A DNA stretch of 64,000 bases from Pseudomonas shahriarae. Lineage in GTDB: Bacteria > Pseudomonadota > Gammaproteobacteria > Pseudomonadales > Pseudomonadaceae. How positions within the stretch are numbered: position 1 is the stretch's first letter; the number at the start of each line of letters is the position of its first letter. The DNA lies in contig NZ_CP077085.1 in NCBI RefSeq assembly GCF_014268455.2, positions 992,001 to 1,056,000 on the forward strand, written 5' to 3'. The notes below the pieces were generated by a model. The model worked only from the letters and a program-made list of their open reading frames with translations, was not told the DNA's origin and did not search any database. Shown in pieces: positions 46,950 through 54,855 of this stretch. Made by a program: the position numbers and the translations under genes.

Positions 46950-48631
46950 AACACAAGGTACTTGGAAAGCTGGTCGGTAACACCGGCGACGCGGCACAGC
47001 TGACTATGGTGGTTCAGAATTCCTTTTCCGTTCGTCGTGGAGAGTTTGTCCGCATCATGCATCAGGAGCGCGCGGATGAAAGCGTGGTGCCGGTGCTTGG
47101 ACGAGTCACCAGGATTTCCCGGACCAATATACTGTTCAACGCTGGATTTGGTGATGGAGTAACTGAACTTGAGTTGCTCCCCGGGGCCAGTGTCACAGGC
47201 GAGAACCTATACGCAAATGTCGAACTGGTCGGCTATCGCGATCCGGTTTCTCGCCAGATAAAAATTCCACGCCGCCCGCTAGACCCAGGTGCTGCCGTTG
47301 AAACAGTGGATTTCCAATTTCTAAGCGACTTCTACGAGTTTAACGAACACACCAGTTTGCACCTGGGTAATCTGGTTGGCTATGAGCGCGGCGATAACAC
47401 GGTGCCGGTCTTTTTAGACGTAAACAAACTGGTCACTGAGCATATGGCCGTACTCGCGATGACGGGATCGGGAAAGTCCTACACCGTTGGCCGCATCATT
47501 GAACGATTGGTAGCGTTGAACAACGGAACCGTAGTTGTTTTTGATCCGCATGGTGAGTATGGAAAGGCCTTGGCGAAGGGGCAATTGAATTTCTCGGGAG
47601 GTCTAGCGGAGAGCGAAGACGGACGCGATCGTGCGGCACTACCCAAAATTCGCGATACCTTGGAACGATTGCAGGAAGCCGGTGCAGGCATCCATGTTTA
47701 CACGCCACAAAATGAATCGTTCAAACACAAGTACGCAGGCAAAAACGTCCAGCTTGCGCTGCAGTTCGATCACTTTGAAATGGATGATGTGGCAGAAATT
47801 CTGCCCGGGCTGACCGAACCCCAACAGAGGGTGCTTGATGTTGCGTTGCGCTATTGGCGGACAGCTGACAAGACCGAGCCGCGGGACATCAATCGCCTTC
47901 GACATCTTCTCGGAGATGGTATCGAAGAGTTGCGTGAGTGGGATGACCTTTCCGAGGCAGAAGGCAAAGCATTGAATGGACGCAGTGCCGCTGTGACATC
48001 GATGAAGCTGTCGCGGGTGCTCAACGAAGCGCAAAGCTTTTACTCTGCTGCCATGTCCGCTCCAACCGACATCTACAAAATGATCGGGCGTCCTTCGAAT
48101 AAGCAAGGGCGACTCGTTGTGATCGATCTGCAAGGACTGAGTGATACGGCCAAACAGGTAATCTGCGCACTGCTTTCCAGTGAAATCTTGCGCGCAGCCT
48201 CCAGCAAAACAGATCCTCTACGCCCTTGTTTCCTGGTTTATGAGGAAGGACATAATTTCGCGCCAGCGGGTGGAAATGCCGTCAGCCATCGAATCATCAA
48301 GAAAATTGCCGGCGAAGGTCGCAAGTTCGGTGTTGGTTTCGCCATCGTTAGCCAGCGCCCATCGAAGCTCGATGCTGACGTGACGTCGCAGTGCAATACC
48401 TTGATCACCATGCGTCTGAAGAACCCGGATGACCAGCGATTTATTGCAAAAGCATCTGACATGGTAAGTAAGGCCGACCTGGATGAGTTGCCAAACTTAT
48501 CAACGGGTGAGGCCTTGGTCTGTGGCCGATCTATTCCGGCATCTCTACTAGTTAAAGTTGGTGGCAAGGCACTGATACACGGTGGTGAGTCTCCTGAAGT
48601 GCTGCGCGTTTGGGGGAGTTTTGGTGACTGA
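46946..48631 (+). CDS. HerA-family (DUF87) hexameric ATPase
   Basis: 561 residues. The first ~160 form a HAS-barrel-like beta domain. Walker A is LAMTGSGKSYTVGRII (about 170-185) and VVVFDPHGEYGKALAKG is the following conserved strand. The Walker B region FLVYEEGHNFAPAG (about 430) has EEGH, close to the (D/E)EAH(N) consensus, and SQRPSKLDADVTSQCNTLIT (about 470) is the HerA sensor/arginine region. HerA proteins form DNA-pumping hexamers that assist end resection or defence nucleases. Both its ends overlap the neighbours, so it is made as part of the complex. Confidence 0.92.
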   Translation: MKHKVLGKLVGNTGDAAQLTMVVQNSFSVRRGEFVRIMHQERADESVVPVLGRVTRISRTNILFNAGFGDGVTELELLPGASVTGENLYANVELVGYRDPVSRQIKIPRRPLDPGAAVETVDFQFLSDFYEFNEHTSLHLGNLVGYERGDNTVPVFLDVNKLVTEHMAVLAMTGSGKSYTVGRIIERLVALNNGTVVVFDPHGEYGKALAKGQLNFSGGLAESEDGRDRAALPKIRDTLERLQEAGAGIHVYTPQNESFKHKYAGKNVQLALQFDHFEMDDVAEILPGLTEPQQRVLDVALRYWRTADKTEPRDINRLRHLLGDGIEELREWDDLSEAEGKALNGRSAAVTSMKLSRVLNEAQSFYSAAMSAPTDIYKMIGRPSNKQGRLVVIDLQGLSDTAKQVICALLSSEILRAASSKTDPLRPCFLVYEEGHNFAPAGGNAVSHRIIKKIAGEGRKFGVGFAIVSQRPSKLDADVTSQCNTLITMRLKNPDDQRFIAKASDMVSKADLDELPNLSTGEALVCGRSIPASLLVKVGGKALIHGGESPEVLRVWGSFGD

Positions 48632-49202
48632 CCTTCCAGAGCGCATTTGTTCTGCAATGTCCACTCTGGAGTTTGTCGATCGCAGCTATCCCATGCTGTC
48701 GGGTTGGGGCGTTCGTGACGAGGATGTAATGGTGCACAGCTTGGGTTGCAGTGCCTGGAATGAGCTTGGATCTAAGCTTGGCTTTATGGCGGTGTCGGAA
48801 TGTCCGGTGCCGATGACGCATGGGGCAGACATTCGGGCTGACTCAACTTGGTTTAGTCGAACGCAACGCACACCTGATGTCTTGATTGAGTTTGAACGGT
48901 TTGATGGTACCGATCGGGGACAAAAGAAGATTGACGAGAAGCTTTGTAATTTACTGGAGGCCTCGATGAGATGGGGTGATGCCCCTTCTGTGCTAATCCT
49001 TTCGGCATGGAACAAAGGAGTTGTTTCCGCGCCAAATAAAGAAGTGTTTGCACAGCGATGTCGGCAAGGTTTCAAATCGTCGGTTGGTGCGCAGGTGCCG
49101 CCACTTAGAAATACAGCAGTTCTTTTCAGCCGGTTTATTTTTGAGATTGAGTGCAGTGGAACGCTGCTTCTAAAACAGATGCGCTGTGAGAGGTTGTTGT
49201 GA
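48624..49202 (+). CDS. Small protein, possible PD-(D/E)xK-type nuclease
   Basis: 192 residues from a GTG at 48624, preceded by GGGGGAG and overlapping the HerA stop by eight bases. The middle segment ADIRADSTWFSRTQRTPDVL then IEFERFDGTD and KKIDEKL has the D...E-x-E pattern of a restriction-endonuclease-like core, but this is a loose match. No other domain is recognised. Its position between the HerA ATPase and the kinase suggests an effector or adaptor role. Confidence 0.6.
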   Translation: MTDLPERICSAMSTLEFVDRSYPMLSGWGVRDEDVMVHSLGCSAWNELGSKLGFMAVSECPVPMTHGADIRADSTWFSRTQRTPDVLIEFERFDGTDRGQKKIDEKLCNLLEASMRWGDAPSVLILSAWNKGVVSAPNKEVFAQRCRQGFKSSVGAQVPPLRNTAVLFSRFIFEIECSGTLLLKQMRCERLL

Positions 49203-50671
49203 ATATAAAATCCGCACACTTTCTGCCGGGAACTAATAAGCGCTTAGGGGATAGGTATCTCTTGCTTGAATGCCTCGGTGACGGCAGTCATGGTTGGGTT
49301 TGGCGGGCGGAGAGGCTATCGGACAGTACCATCGTCGCAGTGAAGATTCCTAAAGATCTGACAAAGGATGATCGTCTGCTGGCTGAAGGGAAAGAGTTAC
49401 TAGCAATAGATCCACATCCCAATATTGTTCGGATTTGCGATATGGGGAGGATTCCACCGGAGAACGAATGGTTCTTCATCGAAATGGAATACTTCCCGAG
49501 CCAAAGTCTTGCCCAAAAGCTTGAGCAGAGAAGTCAGAATTTTGGAAACACGTTTGAGCGCCTGTTCGACATCTACGAGCAGGTGCTCGACGCTGTTGGT
49601 TTTTTGGCGACCTTGACGACACCTATCTCACACGGCGATATCAAGCCGCACAATATTCTCGTGGGTGCGGGAGATTTGGTGAAGTTGACTGATTTCGGGA
49701 GCTCCGCGCTGCCCGAAGAAATTTATGTTCGAACTAGAGAGAACGGTGGCACTGTTCTGTACGCTGCGCCAGAGTTTTCCGACAGTGTTTCACGTAAGGG
49801 GACTTTTGATGACTTGCTAAGAGGCGACATCTACAGTCTCGGCGTTCTCTTGTACCAACTGCTAACGGGACAGCTCCCTCACGACACGCCATCTCAAGTG
49901 CGTCGTCATGCGCCATTTAAGCGCCCCAGCGAAATCAACGCCAACATCGTACCCATGGTTGACGCCTTAATCCTTAGGTGCATGGAAAAGGTCCCCTCCG
50001 CTCGATATCACGATATTGCTTCGCTTCGCAGTGCTTTTGAGCTGGCGAGGCAGCAACAATTAGACGCGCCTCAGTATTCCATAACGCCATTTGGCGGGCA
50101 GGCTTCGGTTGATTGGTCGACGGCAGTTGTCGAGTCTCTGGAGACAAAAGACTACCTAAAGGCGGCAAGAGTTGCGGAAGAGGAGTTCGCCCGTACCCAC
50201 GATTCCGCTGCGTTGCTGCAACAGCTTAATGCCCTCTATCGCGCAAACAGGCTTTTCGAGTTTGAAGAAGTATTCCATCGAGAGTACAAAGGCGACTTGC
50301 ATGACGACGATCAAAAGCTGATCCGGTTGCTTGGCATTAAGGCATTCCTTACGCTTCGTAAAACAAATTTTGCGAAAGGTCTCATTCAAGATGCCGCGAG
50401 ACAGGATGGAGAATCGTTAGAGCTTGATTTTTTGCGTGCGACCTTGTTTGGCTTGGAGGCTAATTTTTCCGAGGCGCGCGAAGCGCTTGAGAGAATCAAT
50501 AGAAAGTGCCCAAGTAAGCCTCACGTTTTAATCCGCTTGATCCAGGTTTGTGAGCAAGTGCGTGACTACCCCGCCGCGGTAGGGTATTTAAAGCACGCAT
50601 TGCGCATATCAAATAACTCTGTCGAGTTGGTGGCGAAACGGCAGCGTTACCAGGGGCTAGGACTATGGTGA
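49199..50671 (+). CDS. Serine/threonine protein kinase with C-terminal helical repeats
   Basis: 490 residues. The Hanks-type kinase fills about 20-280: P-loop LGDGSHGWVWRAE (26-38), Lys in TIVAVKIPKD (K49), catalytic HGDIKPHNIL (Asp147), DFG in LTDFGSSA (165-167) and an APEF segment in the activation loop. The C-terminal ~170 residues are TPR-like helices (AARVAEEEFARTH, LIRLIQVCEQVRDYPAAVGY). GTG at 49199 overlaps the previous stop. No membrane segment, so it is a cytosolic signal or effector kinase; PglW plays such a role in Pgl/BREX2 systems. It ends the operon. Confidence 0.93.
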   Translation: MNIKSAHFLPGTNKRLGDRYLLLECLGDGSHGWVWRAERLSDSTIVAVKIPKDLTKDDRLLAEGKELLAIDPHPNIVRICDMGRIPPENEWFFIEMEYFPSQSLAQKLEQRSQNFGNTFERLFDIYEQVLDAVGFLATLTTPISHGDIKPHNILVGAGDLVKLTDFGSSALPEEIYVRTRENGGTVLYAAPEFSDSVSRKGTFDDLLRGDIYSLGVLLYQLLTGQLPHDTPSQVRRHAPFKRPSEINANIVPMVDALILRCMEKVPSARYHDIASLRSAFELARQQQLDAPQYSITPFGGQASVDWSTAVVESLETKDYLKAARVAEEEFARTHDSAALLQQLNALYRANRLFEFEEVFHREYKGDLHDDDQKLIRLLGIKAFLTLRKTNFAKGLIQDAARQDGESLELDFLRATLFGLEANFSEAREALERINRKCPSKPHVLIRLIQVCEQVRDYPAAVGYLKHALRISNNSVELVAKRQRYQGLGLW

Positions 50672-50734
50672 AAATTCGTTAGACATGATGCTGTGTTTGC
50701 GCTGCTAGGGGGCGATAAGCACCCTGGCGTTTGG

Positions 50735-50885
50735 TGAAAGGATCGCGGCTACCCGCAGGCGACACTTGCCGTGCAAACTCAAGTGCACCTCGAGCATGTT
50801 CGTCCACCACAGTCCAACGTGGTACCGAGGCCGGGGCGACCGCCTTTGGTGCCATCCTGAATGTTAATCCTGTCTAGGTCGTTAG
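50735..50885 (-). pseudogene. Second, diverged copy of the integrase junction
   Basis: The minus strand reads LDRINIQDGTKGG, then after a frame change WTVVDEHARGALEFARQVSP. It matches positions about 53196-53360 of the other integrase at roughly 80 percent of bases. This copy keeps Trp (TGG) where the 53.3-kb copy has TGA. Only about 150 bases survive, so it is a fragment. Confidence 0.7.
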
Positions 50886-50897
50886 TGTGACACGAGG

Positions 50898-51509
50898 CTA
50901 ATCGAACAGCAGCGCCTCGGTTAGCCCCTTGTCAGGGTCCGGTTCATCGAAGAGGTGGGCCATGCCGACGAGGCTGCGAGCCAGCTTTTCGTATGCAACC
51001 CATTGAGTGCGCAGGTGGTCGAACACCTGGTTAAACAGCCTTATGGTTTCAACTTCCAGGTAGTCTTCATTGAACGCGAACACCTCATCGAATCGGGCGA
51101 ACTCCAACTGTTCGTCTAGCATTTCTTGCTGTTCGAGCAATGAGTCATAACCCTCGCGGCACTCTTCGCGCATTTCGTTGGCGAATTCGATAAAGTCCGC
51201 GTCGGTCTCGTCGAAGTGCTCCCGCAGGGAGGCGGGGATGTCGTTCAGGCTGGTAAAACGCTTGCGTCCTCCGTCCCGGCGTATCTCGCCAATCAGAGCA
51301 TCCAGCTCATCGAAATCGCCGTAATCCGACAGCCAGCCGCACAAGGTATTGGCATGCAGGGCTTCGGAGACGCACTCACTGATCTCTTTCATGCTGTCCG
51401 CCAGGTAAGTGCGGCGGAAGAAAGGCAGCAATAGCGCGTGCAAATCGTCGAACGCTTGTTTACGTGCTTGGTAGCGTTTGGCGATGAGGTTGGCTTCTCG
51501 GGCGTTCAT
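50898..51509 (-). CDS. Hypothetical protein, Mrr cassette
   Basis: 203 residues, not assigned. Strongly acidic and predicted helical throughout (SMKEISECVSEALHANTLCG, DETDADFIEFANEMREECRE, EVFAFNEDYLEVETIRLFNQ); no membrane or catalytic motif. It is 108 bases downstream of an Mrr-type nuclease on the same strand and probably shares its transcript. Both lie between two fragments of an older integrase, so they look like a small inserted cassette. It could be an inhibitor or partner of the nuclease (inference). Confidence 0.65.
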   Translation of the reverse strand: MNAREANLIAKRYQARKQAFDDLHALLLPFFRRTYLADSMKEISECVSEALHANTLCGWLSDYGDFDELDALIGEIRRDGGRKRFTSLNDIPASLREHFDETDADFIEFANEMREECREGYDSLLEQQEMLDEQLEFARFDEVFAFNEDYLEVETIRLFNQVFDHLRTQWVAYEKLARSLVGMAHLFDEPDPDKGLTEALLFD

Positions 51510-51617
51510 AGGGCCTCACTGGCATTGGATGGGCGTTCGACAGGCGCAGGACGCCGACGGCCTGCGAGCTTGTCGAGGCCATAGTGGCGAAATGGAATTG
51601 GGCTGTCGAGCGTCGGC

Positions 51618-52553
51618 TCAGCCGAGCGATTCGTCGAAGTAGTCACTGTCGAGCCTGGGCACTTTGTAAAGCTGCGAGCTGACCCCCACCTCGTGGTCGA
51701 GCATCAAGTTTACCAGGCGTTTACCGTCGACCAGTGCCAGCCCCTCGACCGAGCGCGCGAAGTCAACGGCCTGGGCGGTGAAGCCAGAGGTGGTAATGAA
51801 TACACCGCGTTTGGCTTTCTGCCCGGCCAGGGCGCCATAAAACGCTTGCAGGTCGGGACGCCCGACGGTGTTCTGCCAGCGCTTGGCCTGCACGTAAACC
51901 TTTTCCAGCCCCAGTGCGTCCAGCGAGATCACGCCGTCGATGCCGCCGTCGCCACTGCCGCCGACTTGTTGCAGCGCCTGCCGGTTCGCGCCGTAGCCCA
52001 GGCTGTGCAGCACGTCGAGTACGATGTGCTCGAAGCGCGTCGGGCTGGCTTGCAGCAAGTTGTCCAGCAGGTCGCCCGCGACGCTGGTGCGCAGCTCGAG
52101 GATGGCTTGGTTTAGGCGCTCCTGCGGGCTGCTAGTGGCGAGGTCGGTCTTGGCAATAGGCTCTGACGTGTCGCTGCTTTCATCCAGCGAGGCGGCATCC
52201 GGTGCTGTCTTCAGCTTCACGCTCATGAAGTTCACAGCTAGGTGCTCGACTTGCTCTGGGCTCAACGGGGTCGGGTTGGCTTGGGCGAATGCGCGGCCGG
52301 TGTCGGTCAACTGCCAGTAGCCACGCTTGGCGCTGCTGGAGTAGCCAGCACGCTTTAGCCGATCATGCGCCCAGCCTGATCGATTCTTGTAGGTGGCCTG
52401 GCCACTAGCGATGGTCTCCTGCCGCTGCGACTCGCTCAGGCCAAGCGTCATGGCGGCGGCTTCGTGAGCCTCGCTCGCGGTGGAACCGTCAGGATGTGTG
52501 GCGAGAAAACGTAGGATGGGCTCTATGAACTGGTCGTAGGTCGGGACTGACAT
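51618..52553 (-). CDS. Mrr-like restriction endonuclease
   Basis: 311 residues. The N-terminal ~95 residues form a winged helix (Mrr_N: PTYDQFIEPILRFLATHPDG, LTDTGRAFAQANP). The catalytic Mrr domain runs about 170-290: FEHIVLDVLHSLGYGANR, the metal Asp in GDGGIDGVIS and the Gln-x-Lys VYVQAKRWQN. Mrr nucleases cut methylated DNA (adenine or cytosine). The ATG at 52553 matches the family start; the frame is open further upstream. Co-residence with an adenine methyltransferase in the same island implies compatible specificities. Confidence 0.9.
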   Translation of the reverse strand: MSVPTYDQFIEPILRFLATHPDGSTASEAHEAAAMTLGLSESQRQETIASGQATYKNRSGWAHDRLKRAGYSSSAKRGYWQLTDTGRAFAQANPTPLSPEQVEHLAVNFMSVKLKTAPDAASLDESSDTSEPIAKTDLATSSPQERLNQAILELRTSVAGDLLDNLLQASPTRFEHIVLDVLHSLGYGANRQALQQVGGSGDGGIDGVISLDALGLEKVYVQAKRWQNTVGRPDLQAFYGALAGQKAKRGVFITTSGFTAQAVDFARSVEGLALVDGKRLVNLMLDHEVGVSSQLYKVPRLDSDYFDESLG

Positions 52554-52659
52554 GGCTCTTTCTATTCCTGATGAGAGGCTTAGTCCAACGTAGTAGCTCA
52601 GCGACTGCACTTTGCCTTAGTGAGCTAAATTGCTGATCTCAACGCGCTGCCTAGCATAT

Positions 52660-52926
52660 TCATACCCATGACTTTTCTAAGCGACGAGCGAGCAGTCGCA
52701 GGGTTAGGAGGTAGTAATAACGCGTTGCGTTGCTGCGTCGGGCTAGGCGCTTTTCAAGGAACCAAATCACATGCTTCCGCTGCCAAGCCCAAGGCGTTTC
52801 TCGCTGCCAGCGTTCTGCAATCTCAGCCTGGATGATTTTCGCCTGTCGTATATGGCGTTGTCGAGTTGCGTGCGAGCCCGTCAACACCGCAGACAAGAAC
52901 AGCTCCATGTGGAATGGCTTACTCAT
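52660..52926 (-). CDS. Small hypothetical protein of the integrase module
   Basis: 88 residues, rich in Arg (QRHIRQAKIIQAEIAERWQR, EKRLARRSNATRYYYLLTLR). Its ATG overlaps the end of the integrase gene by four bases, so it once belonged to that integrase's operon. No domain recognised; it may be an excision or DNA-binding factor. Since the integrase is broken, its current role is doubtful. Confidence 0.6.
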   Translation of the reverse strand: MSKPFHMELFLSAVLTGSHATRQRHIRQAKIIQAEIAERWQRETPWAWQRKHVIWFLEKRLARRSNATRYYYLLTLRLLARRLEKSWV

Positions 52927-53903
52927 GACCGCCCTCCAATGTACGCGGCGACCACGTCGATCCTACTGTGCCCCAGTTCATAACTGATTTGTCTCCGGGC
53001 CTCACGATCAAGGTCTCTATCTACCTGGCAACATTGGCCGCCGTTGATAGGCGCGTAAAGTTGGGTGATTTGCTCATAGCGCCCACATGCGTATGCCGCT
53101 CGTAGCTCATGGAAGCCTTTGAGGTTGAGTGCATGCATGATGTCTCTCGCAGGGCGGATGATTTCTCGCAGGACATTCAGGTAGGTTTGGTGGGGTGCGA
53201 TCAGGTTGCGGCTACCCACAGGCGAAACCTGTCGTGCAAATTCAAGTGCCCCCCGAACATGATCATCCACCGTAATTCAACGTGGCGCCGAGGCGCCGGC
53301 GCGCCCACCCTTGGTGCCATCCTGAATGTTTATCCTGCCTAAGTCGTTAGCCTCGCGGCATAGTCGTGGTAGGTCAGCCAAGATGGCCTCACGCAAGCGC
53401 ATGCCGGTGGCTCGCGCCAACAAAACAATCGCGGCGGCCCGTAGTTGGTGTTGGCTGCAAAGCGCATCGACGATTTGCTTAACCTGTTCGCGGTCTTGGC
53501 CCTGCGGCACTGAATGTCGAACCCTGGTGCGCTGCATACCCAACGCCTTGCTCGGACTCGGTACTTTCACATACTGATCACCGCGAAGCGCCGCCATGGT
53601 CCTGTTAACGCTGGATAACCGGTTTTGTGCGGTGCTGACGGCGAGGTCACCGCGCCCAACCACGTCGCGCAGATACGCCGCATAGACGGCCAACACCTTC
53701 CGATCAATCTGGCGCGCATCATTGATTCCTGGCCCCTGTTCGGAACGGCACCATTTGACGAATGCCTGCCACCGATCACTGTGCGCTTTGACCGTACCGT
53801 AATGCCCGCCACCAAACAGATCTTTTAGCGCTTGCGACCCGGCATAGCTCAGCTGCCGACCATAGCCAAAATTGCGCCCATCCCGTCTACCGACCAACGC
53901 CAT
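52923..53903 (-). pseudogene. Island tyrosine-type integrase interrupted by in-frame TGA
   Basis: A 326-codon frame from ATG 53903 (MALVGRRDGRNFGYGRQLSY) to the stop at 52923, broken at 53279-53277 by TGA. The two sides read RAGASAPR before and ITVDDHVRGALEFARQVSP after, in the same frame, so one base change (TGG to TGA) explains it. The C-terminal part ends with YELGHSRIDVVAAYIGG, the H-x-R...Y block of tyrosine recombinases. Probably non-functional. The upstream GTG at 53909 could be the start; AGAGGA precedes it. Confidence 0.75.
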
Positions 53904-53905
53904 GA

Positions 53906-54058
53906 TCACATTCCTCTCGAAGCCAAACTCTTAAAACCTTCCCCCACGTCATCCCGCCAAGAATGTTGAGTGTTATCAGGGATCAAGGCCCCTGCGACCT
54001 GTGAGGGTTGTCCACTAACGCGGGACTGGCGGCTCCTTACGACCGGGAGCTTGGGCAT
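53906..54058 (-). CDS. Short open frame preceding the broken integrase
   Basis: A 50-codon frame (MPKLPVVRSRQSRVSGQPSQ at the start, GFKSLASRGM at the end) runs from ATG 54058, with AGGAGG about 17 bases upstream, to a TGA that lies between the two candidate integrase starts. The overlap and position suggest translational coupling to the integrase. There is no recognised family. It may be spurious. Confidence 0.35.
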   Translation of the reverse strand: MPKLPVVRSRQSRVSGQPSQVAGALIPDNTQHSWRDDVGEGFKSLASRGM

Positions 54059-54334
54059 CTCATGATCTGGCCTCCTTAACACTTGCGAGGAAGTGGGCGG
54101 GTGGAGGCTGCGCTGGCGGACGAGACCAGCGCCGCGAGATCCTGAGTCGGGTGAAGGCAGTGAAGCGATGACCGGGGCGTGCCTGACTGTCAGTCAGGTG
54201 CAGTCCATTCCTTAGGCTGCGGCACCATCATCTGCATCGCTGTTGCTGGTGACTTCGGTGTTTGTCACGCCGATTGTCACGAGGGGAAATGCCGCAATGC
54301 CTTGTACGAGGTAGGCTGCAGCAGTGGTAGGAGC

Positions 54335-54365
54335 GCCCGTCTCTTTCCAGAAGAAAGAGACGGGC
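54335..54365. repeat. Perfect 12-bp inverted repeat
   Basis: GCCCGTCTCTTT at 54335-54346 and AAAGAGACGGGC at 54354-54365 with a seven-base loop (CCAGAAG). No T run follows on either strand, so a Rho-independent terminator is not clear. Confidence 0.6.
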
Positions 54366-54726
54366 ACAGGTTGGCGCAAAATTCGGCCAAGCGGATAGGT
54401 TGCTGCAGGGCAGCACAGTACGGTGTAGCTGGCGCACGAGGGCCATGAGATTAGAGAGCATCCATCACCGGGGAGGTGACCGGGCGAGCTGCCGGATGCG
54501 AATCGCCTTCTGGGGGGAACCACCGCGGGAGCGGCGTGACCTTCAAGGTTCGGGCCACCTGGGTTGCTGTCATCGACAGCGCTTGCACGGCCAGTTCTAC
54601 GCCTGTGGATAAACCCGGTCAAGGTTCGAAATTCAGCGCCACTCTGGACTTGAAGAACGGTTATCCACCGATGGAATTCCGTGGTAAATCCTGGACAACG
54701 TGGTCGCTTTTAGCTCTTCAAAGTAA

Positions 54727-54771
54727 GGTCCATCCAAACAGGGCGGCTTTGCAGCCCTGTTTGGATGGACC
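54727..54771. repeat. Perfect 18-bp inverted repeat
   Basis: GGTCCATCCAAACAGGGC at 54727-54744 pairs with its exact reverse complement at 54754-54771 around a nine-base loop. It lies 85 bases from the end of the integrase gene and has no T run. Possible roles include a transcript barrier, a nick or recombination site, or a structured RNA. Confidence 0.6.
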
Positions 54772-54855
54772 CGCGCTTAGAAGCGGATAAGTGAGGCTGC
54801 TTGCCCCGAATCTTGAACGTTCAGTTGTTGCTGCAGTTCTTGCGCCAGTACAGCG

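Larger units (their letters stand above)
54059..54855. other. Non-coding stretch of the island, with hairpins and DnaA-box-like sites
   Basis: About 800 bases with no convincing gene; small frames on both strands lack start signals and protein-like composition. It contains a perfect 12-bp hairpin (54335-54346 with 54354-54365), a perfect 18-bp hairpin (54727-54744 with 54754-54771), and two DnaA-box-like sequences, TGTGGATAA at 54604-54612 and TTATCCACC at 54661-54669. It lies between two integrase modules and may be a junction or an old replication/transfer region. Confidence 0.45.

Noticed and set aside
34406..50671. Calling the operon BREX, Pgl or DISARM
   Set aside because: No PglZ alkaline-phosphatase-like protein, no BrxL or BrxA, no DrmA/DrmB helicase; only parts are shared.
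53277..53279. TGA read as selenocysteine because selD is in the window
   Set aside because: The second copy has TGG at the aligned position, there is no SECIS-like hairpin right after it, and integrases are not selenoproteins.
54212..54622. A 136-codon minus-strand frame in the island gap
   Set aside because: No ribosome site, Pro/Ala/Ser-rich composition and it runs through a perfect hairpin; not convincing as a protein.
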